DNA of 64,000 nucleotides from contig NZ_FNYJ01000004.1 of NCBI RefSeq assembly GCF_900108875.1, positions 232,807 to 296,806 on the forward strand, given 5' to 3'. Position numbers and translations under genes: made by a program. Source of the DNA: Pseudomonas sp. NFR16 (GTDB taxonomy: Bacteria; Pseudomonadota; Gammaproteobacteria; Pseudomonadales; Pseudomonadaceae). Under the pieces are notes generated by a model. The model did no database searches, had not been told where the DNA came from, and was given only the letters and a program-made list of their open reading frames with translations. Below are positions 19,880 to 29,622 of the stretch, piece by piece. The first letter of the stretch is position 1. Each line of letters opens with the position of its first letter.

Positions 19880-20332
19880 ATGGCGACTTTTCTGGTTCTT
19901 CACGGACCTAACTTGAACCTGCTGGGCACCCGGGAACCGGGCATCTATGGCTCGATCACGTTGGCCGACATCAACCAGGATCTGGAAAAGCGTGCGCGCG
20001 AAGCCGGTCACCATCTGATGTATCTGCAGAGCAACGCCGAGTACGAATTGATCGACCGCATTCACGCTGCCCGCGATGAAGGCGTGGACTTCATCCTGAT
20101 CAATCCGGCTGCTTTTACTCACACAAGTGTTGCAATACGTGACGCGTTGCTGGGAGTGAGCATCCCATTCATCGAAGTGCACCTCTCGAACGTGCACAAA
20201 CGCGAACCTTTCCGCCATCACTCCTACTTTTCAGATGTCGCTGTAGGAGTGATCTGCGGCCTTGGCGCCAGCGGATACCGACTGGCCCTGGAGGCCGCCC
20301 TGGAACAACTGGCCACCCGTTCAAAGGCGTGA
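19880..20332 (+). CDS. aroQ: Type II 3-dehydroquinate dehydratase
   Basis: A 150-residue enzyme that removes water from 3-dehydroquinate in the shikimate pathway. The N-terminal LHGPNLNLLGTREP, the lid loop with catalytic Arg and Tyr (TREPGIYG), the INPAAFTHTS segment and the His-containing EVHLSN segment are all in place, and the length is normal. ATG 19880 has AAGGA 7 bases upstream. It leads into accB-accC with an 80-base gap, the usual Pseudomonas order, and probably shares a transcript with them. Confidence 0.96.
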   Translation: MATFLVLHGPNLNLLGTREPGIYGSITLADINQDLEKRAREAGHHLMYLQSNAEYELIDRIHAARDEGVDFILINPAAFTHTSVAIRDALLGVSIPFIEVHLSNVHKREPFRHHSYFSDVAVGVICGLGASGYRLALEAALEQLATRSKA

Positions 20333-20412
20333 ACGGCGCAGTTTCGCACTGAGCCACACAGCCTGAACCGGCTACCGAATACCCCTGACCGTCCCCTGGG
20401 AGTTGATGATTA

Positions 20413-20874
20413 ATGGATATCCGTAAAGTCAAGAAACTGATCGAACTGCTGGAAGAGTCTGGCATCGACGAGCTGGAAATCCGTGAAGGCGAAGAATCCG
20501 TTCGTATCAGCCGTCACAGCAAGACTCCGGCACAGCAGTACTACGCGCCGGCCCCGGTTGCAGCGCCTGCTGCACCTGCTCCGGCCGCTGCGCCAGCCGC
20601 CGCTGCCGCTGCCGAAGCGCCAGCCGCTGCCAAGCTCAACGGCACCGTTGCCCGCTCGCCAATGGTCGGCACGTTCTACCGCAAAGCTTCGCCATCCTCG
20701 CCAGCCTTCGTTGAAGTCGGCCAGACCGTGAAGAAAGGCGACACCCTTTGCATCGTCGAAGCGATGAAAATGATGAACCACATCGAAGCCGAAACCAGCG
20801 GCGTGATCGAGTCCATCCTCGTCGAAGACGGCCAGCCGGTTGAGTATGACCAGCCGCTGTTCACCATCGTTTGA
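20413..20874 (+). CDS. accB: Biotin carboxyl carrier protein of acetyl-CoA carboxylase
   Basis: A 153-residue carrier subunit. It has an N-terminal charged helix region, an Ala/Pro-rich linker (about 45-73) and a C-terminal biotinyl domain with the biotin-accepting Lys119 in EAMKM. It carries the carboxyl group from AccC to the carboxyltransferase in the first committed step of fatty acid synthesis. Length and linker are typical of gamma-proteobacteria. accC follows after 17 bases. Confidence 0.97.
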   Translation: MDIRKVKKLIELLEESGIDELEIREGEESVRISRHSKTPAQQYYAPAPVAAPAAPAPAAAPAAAAAAEAPAAAKLNGTVARSPMVGTFYRKASPSSPAFVEVGQTVKKGDTLCIVEAMKMMNHIEAETSGVIESILVEDGQPVEYDQPLFTIV

Positions 20875-20891
20875 ACCGCGGAGAGCCAACG

Positions 20892-22256
20892 ATGTTGAAA
20901 CCTGCGAAGTTGGAAAAAGTTCTGATCGCCAACCGCGGTGAAATCGCCCTGCGGATCCTGCGTGCCTGCAAAGAGCTGGGCATCAAGACCGTCGCCGTTT
21001 ACTCCAAGGCTGACAAGGACCTGATGCACCTGGGTCTGGCCGACGAATCCGTCTGCATCGGTCCGGCATCGGCTGCTCAGTCCTACCTGCACATCCCGGC
21101 GATCATCGCGGCGGCTGAAGTGACCGGCGCCACGGCGATCCACCCTGGCTATGGCTTCCTGGCTGAAAACGCCGATTTCGCCGAGCAGGTCGAGAAATCC
21201 GGGTTTGCCTTCATTGGCCCCAAAGCCGACACCATTCGCCTGATGGGCGACAAGGTTTCGGCCAAGGACGCAATGATCAAAGCGAACGTGCCTACCGTTC
21301 CGGGCTCTGACGGCCCGCTGCCGGAAGACGAAGAAGAAGCGCTGCGTATCGGCCGCAAGGTCGGCTACCCGGTGATCATCAAGGCCGCTGGCGGCGGCGG
21401 TGGTCGCGGCATGCGCGTGGTGCACAAGGAAGAGGACCTGATCGCCTCGGCCAAACTGACCCGCAGCGAAGCGGGTGCAGCCTTCGGCAACCCGATGGTC
21501 TACCTGGAGAAGTTCCTGACCAACCCACGTCACGTGGAAGTTCAGGTACTGTCCGATGGCCAGGGCCACGCCATCCACCTGGGCGACCGTGACTGCTCGC
21601 TGCAACGCCGCCACCAGAAGGTGCTTGAAGAAGCGCCGGCTCCGGGCATCGACGAGAAAGCCCGCGCCGAAGTGCTGGCTCGCTGCGTCAAGGCGTGCAT
21701 CGACATCGGTTACCGCGGTGCCGGTACGTTCGAATTCCTCTACGAGAACGGCGCGTTCTATTTCATCGAAATGAACACCCGCGTACAGGTCGAGCACCCG
21801 GTGTCGGAAATGGTCACCGGCATCGACATCGTCAAGGAGATGCTCAGCATCGCCGCTGGCAATCCGCTGTCGTACACCCAGGATGACGTGAAGATTCACG
21901 GTCACGCGCTTGAGTGCCGGATCAACGCCGAAGACCCGAAAACCTTCATGCCGAGCCCAGGCACGGTCAAGCATTTCCACGCACCGGGCGGCAACGGCGT
22001 TCGCGTCGATTCGCACCTGTACAGCGGTTATGCGGTTCCACCGAACTACGACTCGCTGATCGGCAAGCTGATCACCTGGGGCAAAGACCGCGACGAAGCC
22101 ATGGCGCGCATGCGCAACGCCCTGGACGAAATCGTGGTAGACGGGATCAAGACCAACATTCCGCTGCACCGTGATCTGACCCGTGATGAAGGCTTCTGCA
22201 AAGGCGGCGTCAACATCCACTACCTGGAACACAAACTGGCCGGCGAGAAGCACTGA
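20892..22256 (+). CDS. accC: Biotin carboxylase subunit of acetyl-CoA carboxylase
   Basis: A 454-residue ATP-grasp enzyme that carboxylates the biotin on AccB. The N-terminal VLIANRGEIALR, the Gly-rich ATP loop (AAGGGGGRGMR), the FIEMNTRVQVEHPV catalytic segment and the C-terminal cap are intact. ATG 20892 follows GGAGAG by a suitable distance; a TTG at 20871 overlapping the accB stop is an unlikely start. Regulation is probably joint with accB, and a terminator follows at 22282. Confidence 0.97.
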   Translation: MLKPAKLEKVLIANRGEIALRILRACKELGIKTVAVYSKADKDLMHLGLADESVCIGPASAAQSYLHIPAIIAAAEVTGATAIHPGYGFLAENADFAEQVEKSGFAFIGPKADTIRLMGDKVSAKDAMIKANVPTVPGSDGPLPEDEEEALRIGRKVGYPVIIKAAGGGGGRGMRVVHKEEDLIASAKLTRSEAGAAFGNPMVYLEKFLTNPRHVEVQVLSDGQGHAIHLGDRDCSLQRRHQKVLEEAPAPGIDEKARAEVLARCVKACIDIGYRGAGTFEFLYENGAFYFIEMNTRVQVEHPVSEMVTGIDIVKEMLSIAAGNPLSYTQDDVKIHGHALECRINAEDPKTFMPSPGTVKHFHAPGGNGVRVDSHLYSGYAVPPNYDSLIGKLITWGKDRDEAMARMRNALDEIVVDGIKTNIPLHRDLTRDEGFCKGGVNIHYLEHKLAGEKH

Positions 22257-22281
22257 TCCGCCAGCACGTGCCACAGACCAC

Positions 22282-22309
22282 AAAGCCGCTTTCGAGCGGC
22301 TTTGTTGTA
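22282..22309 (+). terminator. Rho-independent terminator after accC
   Basis: A 9-bp stem (AAAGCCGCT with AGCGGCTTT) closed by the stable TTCG tetraloop, followed by a T-rich tail. It lies 25 bases past the accC stop. Confidence 0.9.
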
Positions 22310-22332
22310 TTTGAGTCGCGCGATCCCGTACG

Positions 22333-22418
22333 ACCGGCTTTAGCCGGGAATACCCCTGTGTGGACGACATCAACCTTGCGTTATGACGCCTGACGCTTTC
22401 CCGGCTAAAGCCGGTCCT
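22333..22418. repeat. Inverted-repeat element (family B)
   Basis: Arm ACCGGCTTTAGCCGGGAA at 22333-22350 returns as its exact reverse complement at 22398-22415. Each arm is itself a small palindrome (CCGGCTttAGCCGG). The spacer is about 47 bases. The same design recurs at 59440 and 59600. It lies between the accC terminator and prmA. Confidence 0.85.
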
Positions 22419-22560
22419 GCCTGTTCACCACCCCGCCAGATCACAGGCACCTCGCAGATCGCGACACCCACTTTGTTGTTTCCTCGCGAACCCCGTAAAC
22501 TTGCCGGTCTTTCGTGGCGCTGCGCCGCTCATTCTTTTCAAAATTCGAAGGTAACCCGCC

Positions 22561-23439
22561 ATGCCCTGGCTGCAAGTCCGTCTCGCCATCAGCCCAGAAC
22601 AAGCCGAAACCTACGAAGACGCCCTTCTCGAAGTCGGCGCTGTATCGGTCACGTTCATGGATGCCGAGGACCAGCCGATCTTCGAACCCGAGCTGAACAC
22701 CACGCCACTGTGGTCCCACACTCACTTGCTCGCGCTGTTCGAAGCGGACACCAACGCTGATCAGGTGCTGGCCCACCTGACCCTGCTCACAGGCGCTGAG
22801 CTGCCGGAACATACGCACGAAGTCATCGAAGATCAGGACTGGGAACGCAGCTGGATGGACAACTTCCAGCCGATGCGTTTTGGCCAGCGCCTGTGGATCG
22901 TGCCCAGCTGGCACGCCGCGCCTGAGCCGAACGCAGTCAATCTGCTGCTCGACCCGGGTCTGGCTTTCGGCACTGGTACACACCCGACCACGGCCTTGTG
23001 CCTGGAATGGCTCGACGGTCAGGACCTGAGCGACTGCACCGTGCTGGATTTCGGCTGTGGCTCGGGCATTCTCGCCATCGCCGCGCTGCTGCTGGGCGCC
23101 AGGCATGCCATAGGCACGGACATCGATGTGCAGGCGCTGGAAGCCTCTCGCGACAATGCCGGACGCAACCATGTCGCACCGGAAAAATTCCCGCTGTACC
23201 TGCCTGAAGATCTGCCGCAAGAACCGGCTGACGTGCTGGTCGCGAATATTTTGGCCGGACCGCTGGTTTCGCTGGCACCTCAGCTGGCCAGCCTGGTCAA
23301 ACCCGGTGGCCGCCTGGCGCTGTCCGGTATTCTTGCCGAGCAAGGCGATGAAGTGGCTGCCGCCTATGCCGACACATTCGACCTTGACCCGATCGCCAAC
23401 CGCGATGGCTGGGTGCGGATCACCGGTCGTCGTCGCTAG
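22561..23439 (+). CDS. prmA: Ribosomal protein L11 methyltransferase
   Basis: A 292-residue SAM-dependent enzyme that methylates ribosomal protein L11. The N-terminal substrate-recognition domain (starting MPWLQVRL) is followed by the linker DQDWERSWMDNF and a Rossmann methyltransferase domain with motif I VLDFGCGSGILAIAALLLGA. The post-motif NILAGPL is present. Length is normal. GAAGG lies about 10 bases before the ATG. Its place after accC is conserved in Pseudomonas. Confidence 0.96.
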   Translation: MPWLQVRLAISPEQAETYEDALLEVGAVSVTFMDAEDQPIFEPELNTTPLWSHTHLLALFEADTNADQVLAHLTLLTGAELPEHTHEVIEDQDWERSWMDNFQPMRFGQRLWIVPSWHAAPEPNAVNLLLDPGLAFGTGTHPTTALCLEWLDGQDLSDCTVLDFGCGSGILAIAALLLGARHAIGTDIDVQALEASRDNAGRNHVAPEKFPLYLPEDLPQEPADVLVANILAGPLVSLAPQLASLVKPGGRLALSGILAEQGDEVAAAYADTFDLDPIANRDGWVRITGRRR

Positions 23440-23494
23440 AAACCATTTGCCTTAAGATCCCGATTTCAGGCGCTCGTTAACCCCGGATACCCGC

Positions 23495-24859
23495 ATGACC
23501 GACAGTTTCGTCACTCAGTGCCCGCATTGCCAGACCAGCTTCCGTGTCAGCCACGCCCAGTTGAGCGTGGCACGAGGCATGGTTCGCTGCGGCTCGTGCC
23601 TGCAAGTGTTCAACGCTGCCAGACAACTGCTGGAACAACGCGCCGGGGCGCAGAACACTGCTCAAACCACCGAATCAGGGACGACGCCGCCTGAGCCGGT
23701 CGAGGCCAGGCCCGAAGTCATTGCGCCGCAGTCGGTCGTGGTCGCTGCGCCCGCGCCGTTGCCGGTCAGGCAGGACCCACGCCCGGTCGACCTCGACAGC
23801 CTTGACCTGGATGATCTGGACGTAGAGCTCGCCCGTCTCGAACAGCGGGAAATCCAGCTGCCGGAATCCTTCGGGCGCGCGAGCCAGCCCCGCGATCACG
23901 ACGCCGTCGAGTCATTAAGCGCACGCCGTGATGAGCCGGATGTCGGCCAGGAATCCTGGGATCAGGGCCTCAGCCACGACGATGTCAGCCAGTTGCCAGA
24001 GCTGCGCGCCGAGGTGATCGAAGACCACGACGGGCCGGACCTCTATGAAAACCGGGCAGATCCGCACGTCGGTGAGCACGAAGACCATCGCACCGAGCCT
24101 TCCTTCTCATTGCCCCCTGACGATGACCTGGACGACGAGCCCGCCCACGCTCAACGGTTGCAGAACGATGCCGAGCCGGACGAGCCGCACGTTTCCGAGC
24201 GATTTTCCGCTCTGGATGATGATGACGGGCGAGACCGCCATTACGGCGAAGAAGGCGATGACCCCCCAGAGCCGCCTCACGGCAAGCGTGGGCGAAGCGA
24301 ACCCGGGCTGCGCGATCCGGCGTTGCTCGATCTGACGGATGACCCGCTGCAACTCGCCTGGCAGAAACCCAAGCCCCGCTGGGGCCGACGCTTCCTGTGG
24401 ATGTTGTTGGTACTGATCGCCCTTGCGGCATTGGCGGGCCAGTACATCTGGTATCACTTCGACGAGCTCGCGCGACAGGATCAATACCGTCCCTGGTTCC
24501 AGCAGATTTGCCCGGAAGTGGGCTGTAAGGTCCCGTCGAAAGTCGACATCAAGCTGCTCAAGAGCAGCAATCTGGTGGTGCGCAGCCATCCTGAATTCCA
24601 GGGCGCATTGGTGGTGGACGCCATCATCTACAATCGCGCATCGTTCTCGCAGCCGTTCCCGTTGCTCGAACTGCGATTTGCCGATGCCAGTGGTCAGCTG
24701 ATTGCCAGTCGTCGGTTCAAACCCGGCGAATACCTGAGTGGCGAACTTGCCGGCAAGGACGAAATGCCGCCGCAGACGCCTATCCACATCGCGCTGGACA
24801 TTCTCGATCCGGGAGCGAAGGCGGTGAATTACAGTTTGAGTTTTCGCTCGCCGGAGTAA
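23495..24859 (+). CDS. Zinc-ribbon and DUF3426 membrane protein
   Basis: A 454-residue protein with three parts. An MJ0042-type zinc ribbon lies at the N-terminus (Cys9, Cys12, Cys32, Cys35). A long acidic, low-complexity middle (about 50-270) is rich in Asp, Glu, His and Pro. One membrane segment (about 288-308, FLWMLLVLIALAALAG) then leads into a C-terminal DUF3426 domain outside the cytoplasm. Function is unknown; the layout suggests a cytoplasmic zinc-binding head tethered to the membrane. It is conserved next to prmA and dusB. Confidence 0.88.
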   Translation: MTDSFVTQCPHCQTSFRVSHAQLSVARGMVRCGSCLQVFNAARQLLEQRAGAQNTAQTTESGTTPPEPVEARPEVIAPQSVVVAAPAPLPVRQDPRPVDLDSLDLDDLDVELARLEQREIQLPESFGRASQPRDHDAVESLSARRDEPDVGQESWDQGLSHDDVSQLPELRAEVIEDHDGPDLYENRADPHVGEHEDHRTEPSFSLPPDDDLDDEPAHAQRLQNDAEPDEPHVSERFSALDDDDGRDRHYGEEGDDPPEPPHGKRGRSEPGLRDPALLDLTDDPLQLAWQKPKPRWGRRFLWMLLVLIALAALAGQYIWYHFDELARQDQYRPWFQQICPEVGCKVPSKVDIKLLKSSNLVVRSHPEFQGALVVDAIIYNRASFSQPFPLLELRFADASGQLIASRRFKPGEYLSGELAGKDEMPPQTPIHIALDILDPGAKAVNYSLSFRSPE

Positions 24860-25141
24860 AATCCAGCCTTGGTGGTTGCCGATCCCGCGCACTGAAATGC
24901 GGCAGCGCGATCGGGCCAGAGCCGACCGAAATCCGACGACAGTTTTATGACAATGCGCACCCGAACCTAACTGTTCGCGATAAGAAAGCAGCTGTTCAGA
25001 TTTTATCCAATTCAGCCTTTATCCAGTCATCGAGAGCGGGTATCATGCCCACCCTTTTTCATACTCTGGGTCCCGTCTGATTGGGTGCAGAAGCACTTTT
25101 CGGACCAGACCTCGTGATTCGGCCCCACAACAGGTCACCCT

Positions 25142-26155
25142 ATGTCGGCGGTACGCATCGGCCCATACACATTGCAAAACGGCTTGATCCTCGCCCCCAT
25201 GGCGGGCGTCACCGACCAGCCCTTCCGGCAGCTTTGCCGCCAGCTCGGCGCGGGCCTCGTGGTCTCGGAAATGGTCACCAGTGACATGAGCCTGTGGAAC
25301 AGCCGCAAATCCCGGCTGCGCATGATTCACGAAGGTGATCCCGAGCCACGCTCGGTCCAGATCGCCGGCGGAGACCCGCAGATGCTTGCGGATGCAGCAC
25401 GTGCCAACGTCGAACTTGGCGCACAGATCATCGATATCAACATGGGCTGTCCGGCAAAGAAGGTCTGCAACAAGGCCGCTGGGTCCGCACTGTTGAAAGA
25501 TGAACAGTTGGTGACCGAAATCCTGCATGCAGTGGTTGCAGCAGTCGAGGTACCGGTCACCCTGAAGATTCGCACCGGCTGGGACCGGGCGAACAAAAAT
25601 GGTCTGACGGTCGCCCGGATCGCCGAACAAGCCGGAATACAGGCATTGGCGGTACATGGCCGGACCCGCGCGGATCTCTACACCGGTGAAGCCGAGTACG
25701 ACACGATTGCGGCGATCAAGCAGGCGGTGTCGATTCCGGTATTTGCCAATGGCGACATCGATTCACCGGAAAAAGCCCGGCACGTCCTCGACGCGACCGG
25801 CGCAGACGGGTTGTTGATTGGCCGGGCCGCCCAGGGGCGCCCATGGATTTTTCGCGAGATAGAACATTACCTGCGCACCGGGGAGAAGCTTCCTGCGCTG
25901 CCAATGGGTGAAGTGGAACGCATTCTGCTAGAGCATCTGGCCGGGCTCCACACGTTCTATGGCGATGTGATGGGCGTGCGGATCGCACGCAAGCATGTCG
26001 GCTGGTATCTCGCAACCTTGCCGGGCGCCAGGGAGTTTCGCGCCCATTTCAATCGTTTGGAAGATACGGAAGCACAGTGCGCCAACGTTCGGGAGTTCTT
26101 CTCCCAACGCGATAAAAGCCCGGGAGCAGGGAACGAAGAAGAGGTGGCCGCATGA
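25142..26155 (+). CDS. dusB: tRNA-dihydrouridine synthase B
   Basis: A 337-residue FMN enzyme that reduces uridine to dihydrouridine in the tRNA D-loop. The start LAPMAGVTDQPFR, the catalytic Cys in NMGCPAKKVCNKAAG, the ALAVHGRTRAD segment and the FMN-phosphate loop GADGLLIGRAAQG are clear. It forms the dusB-fis operon known from E. coli and overlaps fis by four bases (ATGA). The 282 bases upstream are AT-richer near the gene and hold no other feature I can name. Confidence 0.96.
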   Translation: MSAVRIGPYTLQNGLILAPMAGVTDQPFRQLCRQLGAGLVVSEMVTSDMSLWNSRKSRLRMIHEGDPEPRSVQIAGGDPQMLADAARANVELGAQIIDINMGCPAKKVCNKAAGSALLKDEQLVTEILHAVVAAVEVPVTLKIRTGWDRANKNGLTVARIAEQAGIQALAVHGRTRADLYTGEAEYDTIAAIKQAVSIPVFANGDIDSPEKARHVLDATGADGLLIGRAAQGRPWIFREIEHYLRTGEKLPALPMGEVERILLEHLAGLHTFYGDVMGVRIARKHVGWYLATLPGAREFRAHFNRLEDTEAQCANVREFFSQRDKSPGAGNEEEVAA

Positions 26156-26472
26156 CGATGATGACAGAGACTTTAGTGAGTGGAACAACGCCCGTGAGCG
26201 ACAACGTCAATTTGAAACAACACCTGAATACGCCAAGCGAAGAGGGCCAGACCCTGCGCGGAAGCGTCGAGAAGGCGTTGCACAATTATTTCGCTCACCT
26301 TGAAGGTGCTGCCGTCACTGATGTCTACAACCTTGTGCTCTCGGAAGTCGAAGCGCCGTTGCTCGAGTGCGTGATGAACTACGTCAAGGGCAACCAGACC
26401 AAGGCGTCCGAGCTGCTGGGGCTGAACCGTGGCACCCTGCGCAAGAAACTCAAGCAGTACGATCTGCTGTAA
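26152..26472 (+). CDS. fis: DNA-binding protein Fis
   Basis: A 106-residue nucleoid protein that bends DNA and activates rRNA and other growth-linked promoters. The C-terminal helix-turn-helix (NQTKASELLGLNRGTLRKKL) is near identical to other gamma-proteobacterial Fis proteins. The N-terminus is variable and there are nearby ATGs at 26158 and 26161, so the exact start is uncertain. Translation is probably coupled to dusB through the ATGA overlap. Confidence 0.95.
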   Translation: MTMMTETLVSGTTPVSDNVNLKQHLNTPSEEGQTLRGSVEKALHNYFAHLEGAAVTDVYNLVLSEVEAPLLECVMNYVKGNQTKASELLGLNRGTLRKKLKQYDLL

Positions 26473-26485
26473 GCATCCAAAACAC

Positions 26486-26514
26486 AAAAAGCGACCTGAC
26501 CGGGTCGCTTTTTT
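26486..26514 (+). terminator. Rho-independent terminator after fis
   Basis: Stem GCGACC with GGTCGC, loop of 6 bases, flanked by A5 and T6 that extend the pairing. It lies 13 bases past the fis stop and separates fis from purH. Confidence 0.92.
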
Positions 26515-26546
26515 GCTGAATTCTTTTGCTTTTGATGGAAGTTGAG

Positions 26547-28154
26547 ATGACCGACCAGACTACCCGCCTGCCGATCCGCCGCGCCTTGATCAGCGTATCC
26601 GACAAGACCGGGATCCTTGAATTCGCCCGTGAACTCGAAGCCCTCGGCGTCGAGATCCTTTCCACCGGCGGTACCTTCAAGCTGCTCAAGGACAACGGCG
26701 TCGCAGCGGTAGAAGTCGCGGATTACACCGGCTTCGCAGAAATGATGGACGGTCGCGTCAAGACCCTGCATCCGAAAATCCACGGCGGCATCCTGGGCCG
26801 TCGCGGCACCGACGACGCCATCATGGCCGAACACGGCATCAAGCCGATCGACCTGGTTGCCGTCAACCTCTATCCGTTCGAAGCGACTGTTTCCAAGCCA
26901 GGCTGCGACCTGCCGACCGCCATCGAGAACATCGACATCGGTGGCCCGACCATGGTCCGTTCGGCTGCAAAAAACCACAAAGACGTCGCCATCGTGGTCA
27001 ACGCCAGCGATTACGGCCAAGTGCTGGAAAGCCTCAAGGCTGGCGGCCTGACCTACGCTCAGCGTTTCGACCTGATGCTCAAGGCCTTCGAACACACTGC
27101 GGCCTACGACGGCATGATCGCCAACTACCTGGGCAGCGTCGATCAGAGCGCTGAAACCCTGTCGACCGAAAGCCGCAGCGAGTTCCCGCGCACCTTCAAC
27201 ACCCAGTTCATCAAGGCGCAGGAAATGCGCTACGGCGAGAACCCGCATCAGAGCGCGGCGTTCTACGTCGAAGCCAAACCGGCCGAAGTCGGCATCGCCA
27301 CCGCGACTCAGTTGCAAGGCAAGGAACTGTCCTACAACAACGTCGCCGATACCGACGCGGCGCTCGAGTGCGTGAAGAGCTTCGTCAAACCGGCATGCGT
27401 CATCGTCAAGCACGCCAACCCGTGCGGCGTGGCGGTCAGCCCTGACGCTGAAGGCGGCATTCGCCAGGCGTACGAACTGGCCTACGCCACCGACAGCGAG
27501 TCAGCATTCGGCGGCATCATTGCCTTCAACCGTGAACTGGATGCCGAGACCGCCAAGGCCATCGTCGAGCGCCAGTTCGTCGAAGTGATCATCGCCCCGA
27601 GCGTCAGCGTCGAAGCCCAGGCCATCGTCGCCAGCAAAGCCAACGTGCGTCTGCTGACCAGCGGCCAGTGGGATGCCGAGCGCGCCCCGGCCTGGGACTA
27701 CAAACGTGTCAACGGCGGCCTGCTGGTGCAAAGCCGCGACATCGGCATGATCACCGCGGACGACCTGAAAGTCGTGACCAAACGCGCGCCAACCGAGCAG
27801 GAAATCCATGACCTGATCTTCGCGTGGAAAGTGGCCAAGTACGTCAAATCCAACGCCATCGTCTACGCCAAGAATCGCCAGACCATCGGCGTCGGCGCTG
27901 GCCAGATGAGCCGTGTGAACTCTGCGCGCATTGCAGCCATCAAGGCTGAGCACGCCGGCCTGCAGGTTCAGGGCGCGGTCATGGCATCGGACGCATTCTT
28001 CCCGTTCCGTGATGGCATCGACAACGCGGCCAAGGTCGGCATCACTGCGGTGATCCAGCCAGGCGGCTCGATGCGTGACAACGAAGTGATTGCCGCTGCC
28101 GATGAAGCCGGGATTGCAATGGTGTTCACGGGCATGCGTCATTTCCGTCACTGA
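26547..28154 (+). CDS. purH: Bifunctional AICAR formyltransferase / IMP cyclohydrolase
   Basis: A 535-residue enzyme for the last two steps of IMP synthesis. The N-terminal cyclohydrolase domain begins ALISVSDKTGILEFARELEALG and includes STGGTFKLL and the GRVKTLHPKIHGG loop. The formyltransferase domain carries KYGENPHQ-type MRYGENPHQSAAFY, the catalytic KHANPCG and AFGGIIAFN. ATG 26547 has GGAAG 5 bases upstream. It is followed by a REP element and then purD, the usual Pseudomonas purH-purD arrangement. Confidence 0.97.
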   Translation: MTDQTTRLPIRRALISVSDKTGILEFARELEALGVEILSTGGTFKLLKDNGVAAVEVADYTGFAEMMDGRVKTLHPKIHGGILGRRGTDDAIMAEHGIKPIDLVAVNLYPFEATVSKPGCDLPTAIENIDIGGPTMVRSAAKNHKDVAIVVNASDYGQVLESLKAGGLTYAQRFDLMLKAFEHTAAYDGMIANYLGSVDQSAETLSTESRSEFPRTFNTQFIKAQEMRYGENPHQSAAFYVEAKPAEVGIATATQLQGKELSYNNVADTDAALECVKSFVKPACVIVKHANPCGVAVSPDAEGGIRQAYELAYATDSESAFGGIIAFNRELDAETAKAIVERQFVEVIIAPSVSVEAQAIVASKANVRLLTSGQWDAERAPAWDYKRVNGGLLVQSRDIGMITADDLKVVTKRAPTEQEIHDLIFAWKVAKYVKSNAIVYAKNRQTIGVGAGQMSRVNSARIAAIKAEHAGLQVQGAVMASDAFFPFRDGIDNAAKVGITAVIQPGGSMRDNEVIAAADEAGIAMVFTGMRHFRH

Positions 28155-28168
28155 TACGAAACGGTTTT

Positions 28169-28255
28169 GTAGGAGCGCGCTTGACCGCGATGGCTATCAC
28201 GCGGTGCATCTGAAACGCCGCGCTGATTGAATCGCGTGCAAGCACACTCCTACAG
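28169..28255. repeat. REP-type inverted repeat (family A)
   Basis: Outer arms GTAGGAGCGCGCTTGACCGCGAT (left, 28169 on) and its partly conserved complement ending CACTCCTACAG at 28255. It lies between purH and purD and can fold into a long hairpin on the purH-purD transcript. Confidence 0.85.
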
Positions 28256-28314
28256 GTTTTCGCCGCCACTCAGGCGAACGCCCTCACAGAATTAGCGTCA
28301 TCGAGGTTTTTGAA

Positions 28315-29610
28315 ATGAATGTTTTGATCATCGGCAGCGGTGGCCGTGAACACGCCCTGGCCTGGAAAGTCGCGCAGGACGCTCGTGTCGAGAAGGTCTT
28401 CGTCGCGCCGGGCAACGCTGGCACCGCCATTGAAGCCAAGTGCGAGAACGTCGCCATCGACGTCCTTGCGCTGGAACAACTGGCTGACTTCGCCGAAAAG
28501 AACGTCGCGCTGACCATCGTCGGTCCGGAAGTCCCGTTGGTCGCCGGTGTCGTGGACCTGTTCCGCGCCCGTGGATTGAAATGCTTCGGCCCGACCCAGG
28601 GCGCAGCGCAGCTGGAAGGTTCGAAGGCGTTCACCAAGGATTTCCTGGCGCGTCACAAGATCCCGACCGCCGACTACCAGAACTTCACCGAGATCGAGCC
28701 TGCCCTGGCTTATCTGCGTGAAAAAGGCGCGCCGATCGTGATCAAGGCCGATGGCCTTGCTGCGGGTAAAGGCGTCATCGTCGCCATGACGCTCCAGGAA
28801 GCCGAAGAAGCCGTGCGCGACATGCTCGCCGGCAACGCCTTTGGTGATGCCGGCTCACGCGTCGTGATCGAGGAATTCCTCGATGGCGAAGAAGCCAGCT
28901 TCATCGTCATGGTGGATGGCAAGAACGTGTTGCCAATGGCCACCAGCCAGGACCATAAACGTGTCGGCGATGGCGACAGCGGCCCGAATACCGGCGGCAT
29001 GGGCGCCTACTCCCCTGCTCCGGTCGTGACCGCCGATGTGCATCAGCGCGTGATGGACCAGGTCATCTGGCCGACCGTCAGAGGCATGGCCGACGAAGGC
29101 AACGTTTACACCGGCTTCCTCTATGCTGGGTTGATGATCGACAAGGCAGGCAATCCGAAAGTCATCGAATTTAACTGCCGCTTTGGCGATCCTGAAACCC
29201 AGCCGGTCATGCTGCGCCTGCAGTCGAGCCTGGTCGAGCTGGTCGAAGCAGCATTGGCGCAGACGCTGGATACCATCGAAGCCCAGTGGGATCCACGCCC
29301 AAGCCTAGGAATCGTACTGGCCGCAGGCGGCTACCCTGGCGATTACGCGAAGGGTGAGCAGATCAATGGTCTGGATGCGGCAGCCCAGCTGTCGGGCAAA
29401 GTGTTTCACGCCGGTACCGCTCTGAAAGACGGTCAGGTCGTGACTTCGGGTGGTCGGGTTCTGTGCGCGACTGCGCTGGGCGACAGCGTAGGCGACGCTC
29501 AGAAACACGCGTACGAACTGGCTGCAAAGATTGACTGGCAAGGTTGTTTCTACCGCAAGGACATTGGCTACCGTGCCATTGCCCGGGAACGCGGCGAACA
29601 TCTGGAGTAA
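28315..29610 (+). CDS. purD: Phosphoribosylamine-glycine ligase
   Basis: A 431-residue ATP-grasp enzyme joining glycine to phosphoribosylamine, the second step of purine synthesis. The start MNVLIIGSGGREHALAWK, the ATP loop KADGLAAGKGV, the EEFLDGEEASF segment and the metal-binding EFNCRFGDPETQ are all present. Length is normal. A long hairpin follows its stop. Confidence 0.97.
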   Translation: MNVLIIGSGGREHALAWKVAQDARVEKVFVAPGNAGTAIEAKCENVAIDVLALEQLADFAEKNVALTIVGPEVPLVAGVVDLFRARGLKCFGPTQGAAQLEGSKAFTKDFLARHKIPTADYQNFTEIEPALAYLREKGAPIVIKADGLAAGKGVIVAMTLQEAEEAVRDMLAGNAFGDAGSRVVIEEFLDGEEASFIVMVDGKNVLPMATSQDHKRVGDGDSGPNTGGMGAYSPAPVVTADVHQRVMDQVIWPTVRGMADEGNVYTGFLYAGLMIDKAGNPKVIEFNCRFGDPETQPVMLRLQSSLVELVEAALAQTLDTIEAQWDPRPSLGIVLAAGGYPGDYAKGEQINGLDAAAQLSGKVFHAGTALKDGQVVTSGGRVLCATALGDSVGDAQKHAYELAAKIDWQGCFYRKDIGYRAIARERGEHLE

Positions 29611-29622
29611 GTCTCGGTTCGG

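Noticed and set aside
20676..22373. Minus-strand open frame of 565 codons over accB-accC
   Set aside because: Antisense shadow of accC, which has all catalytic motifs; it also crosses a terminator and a repeat.
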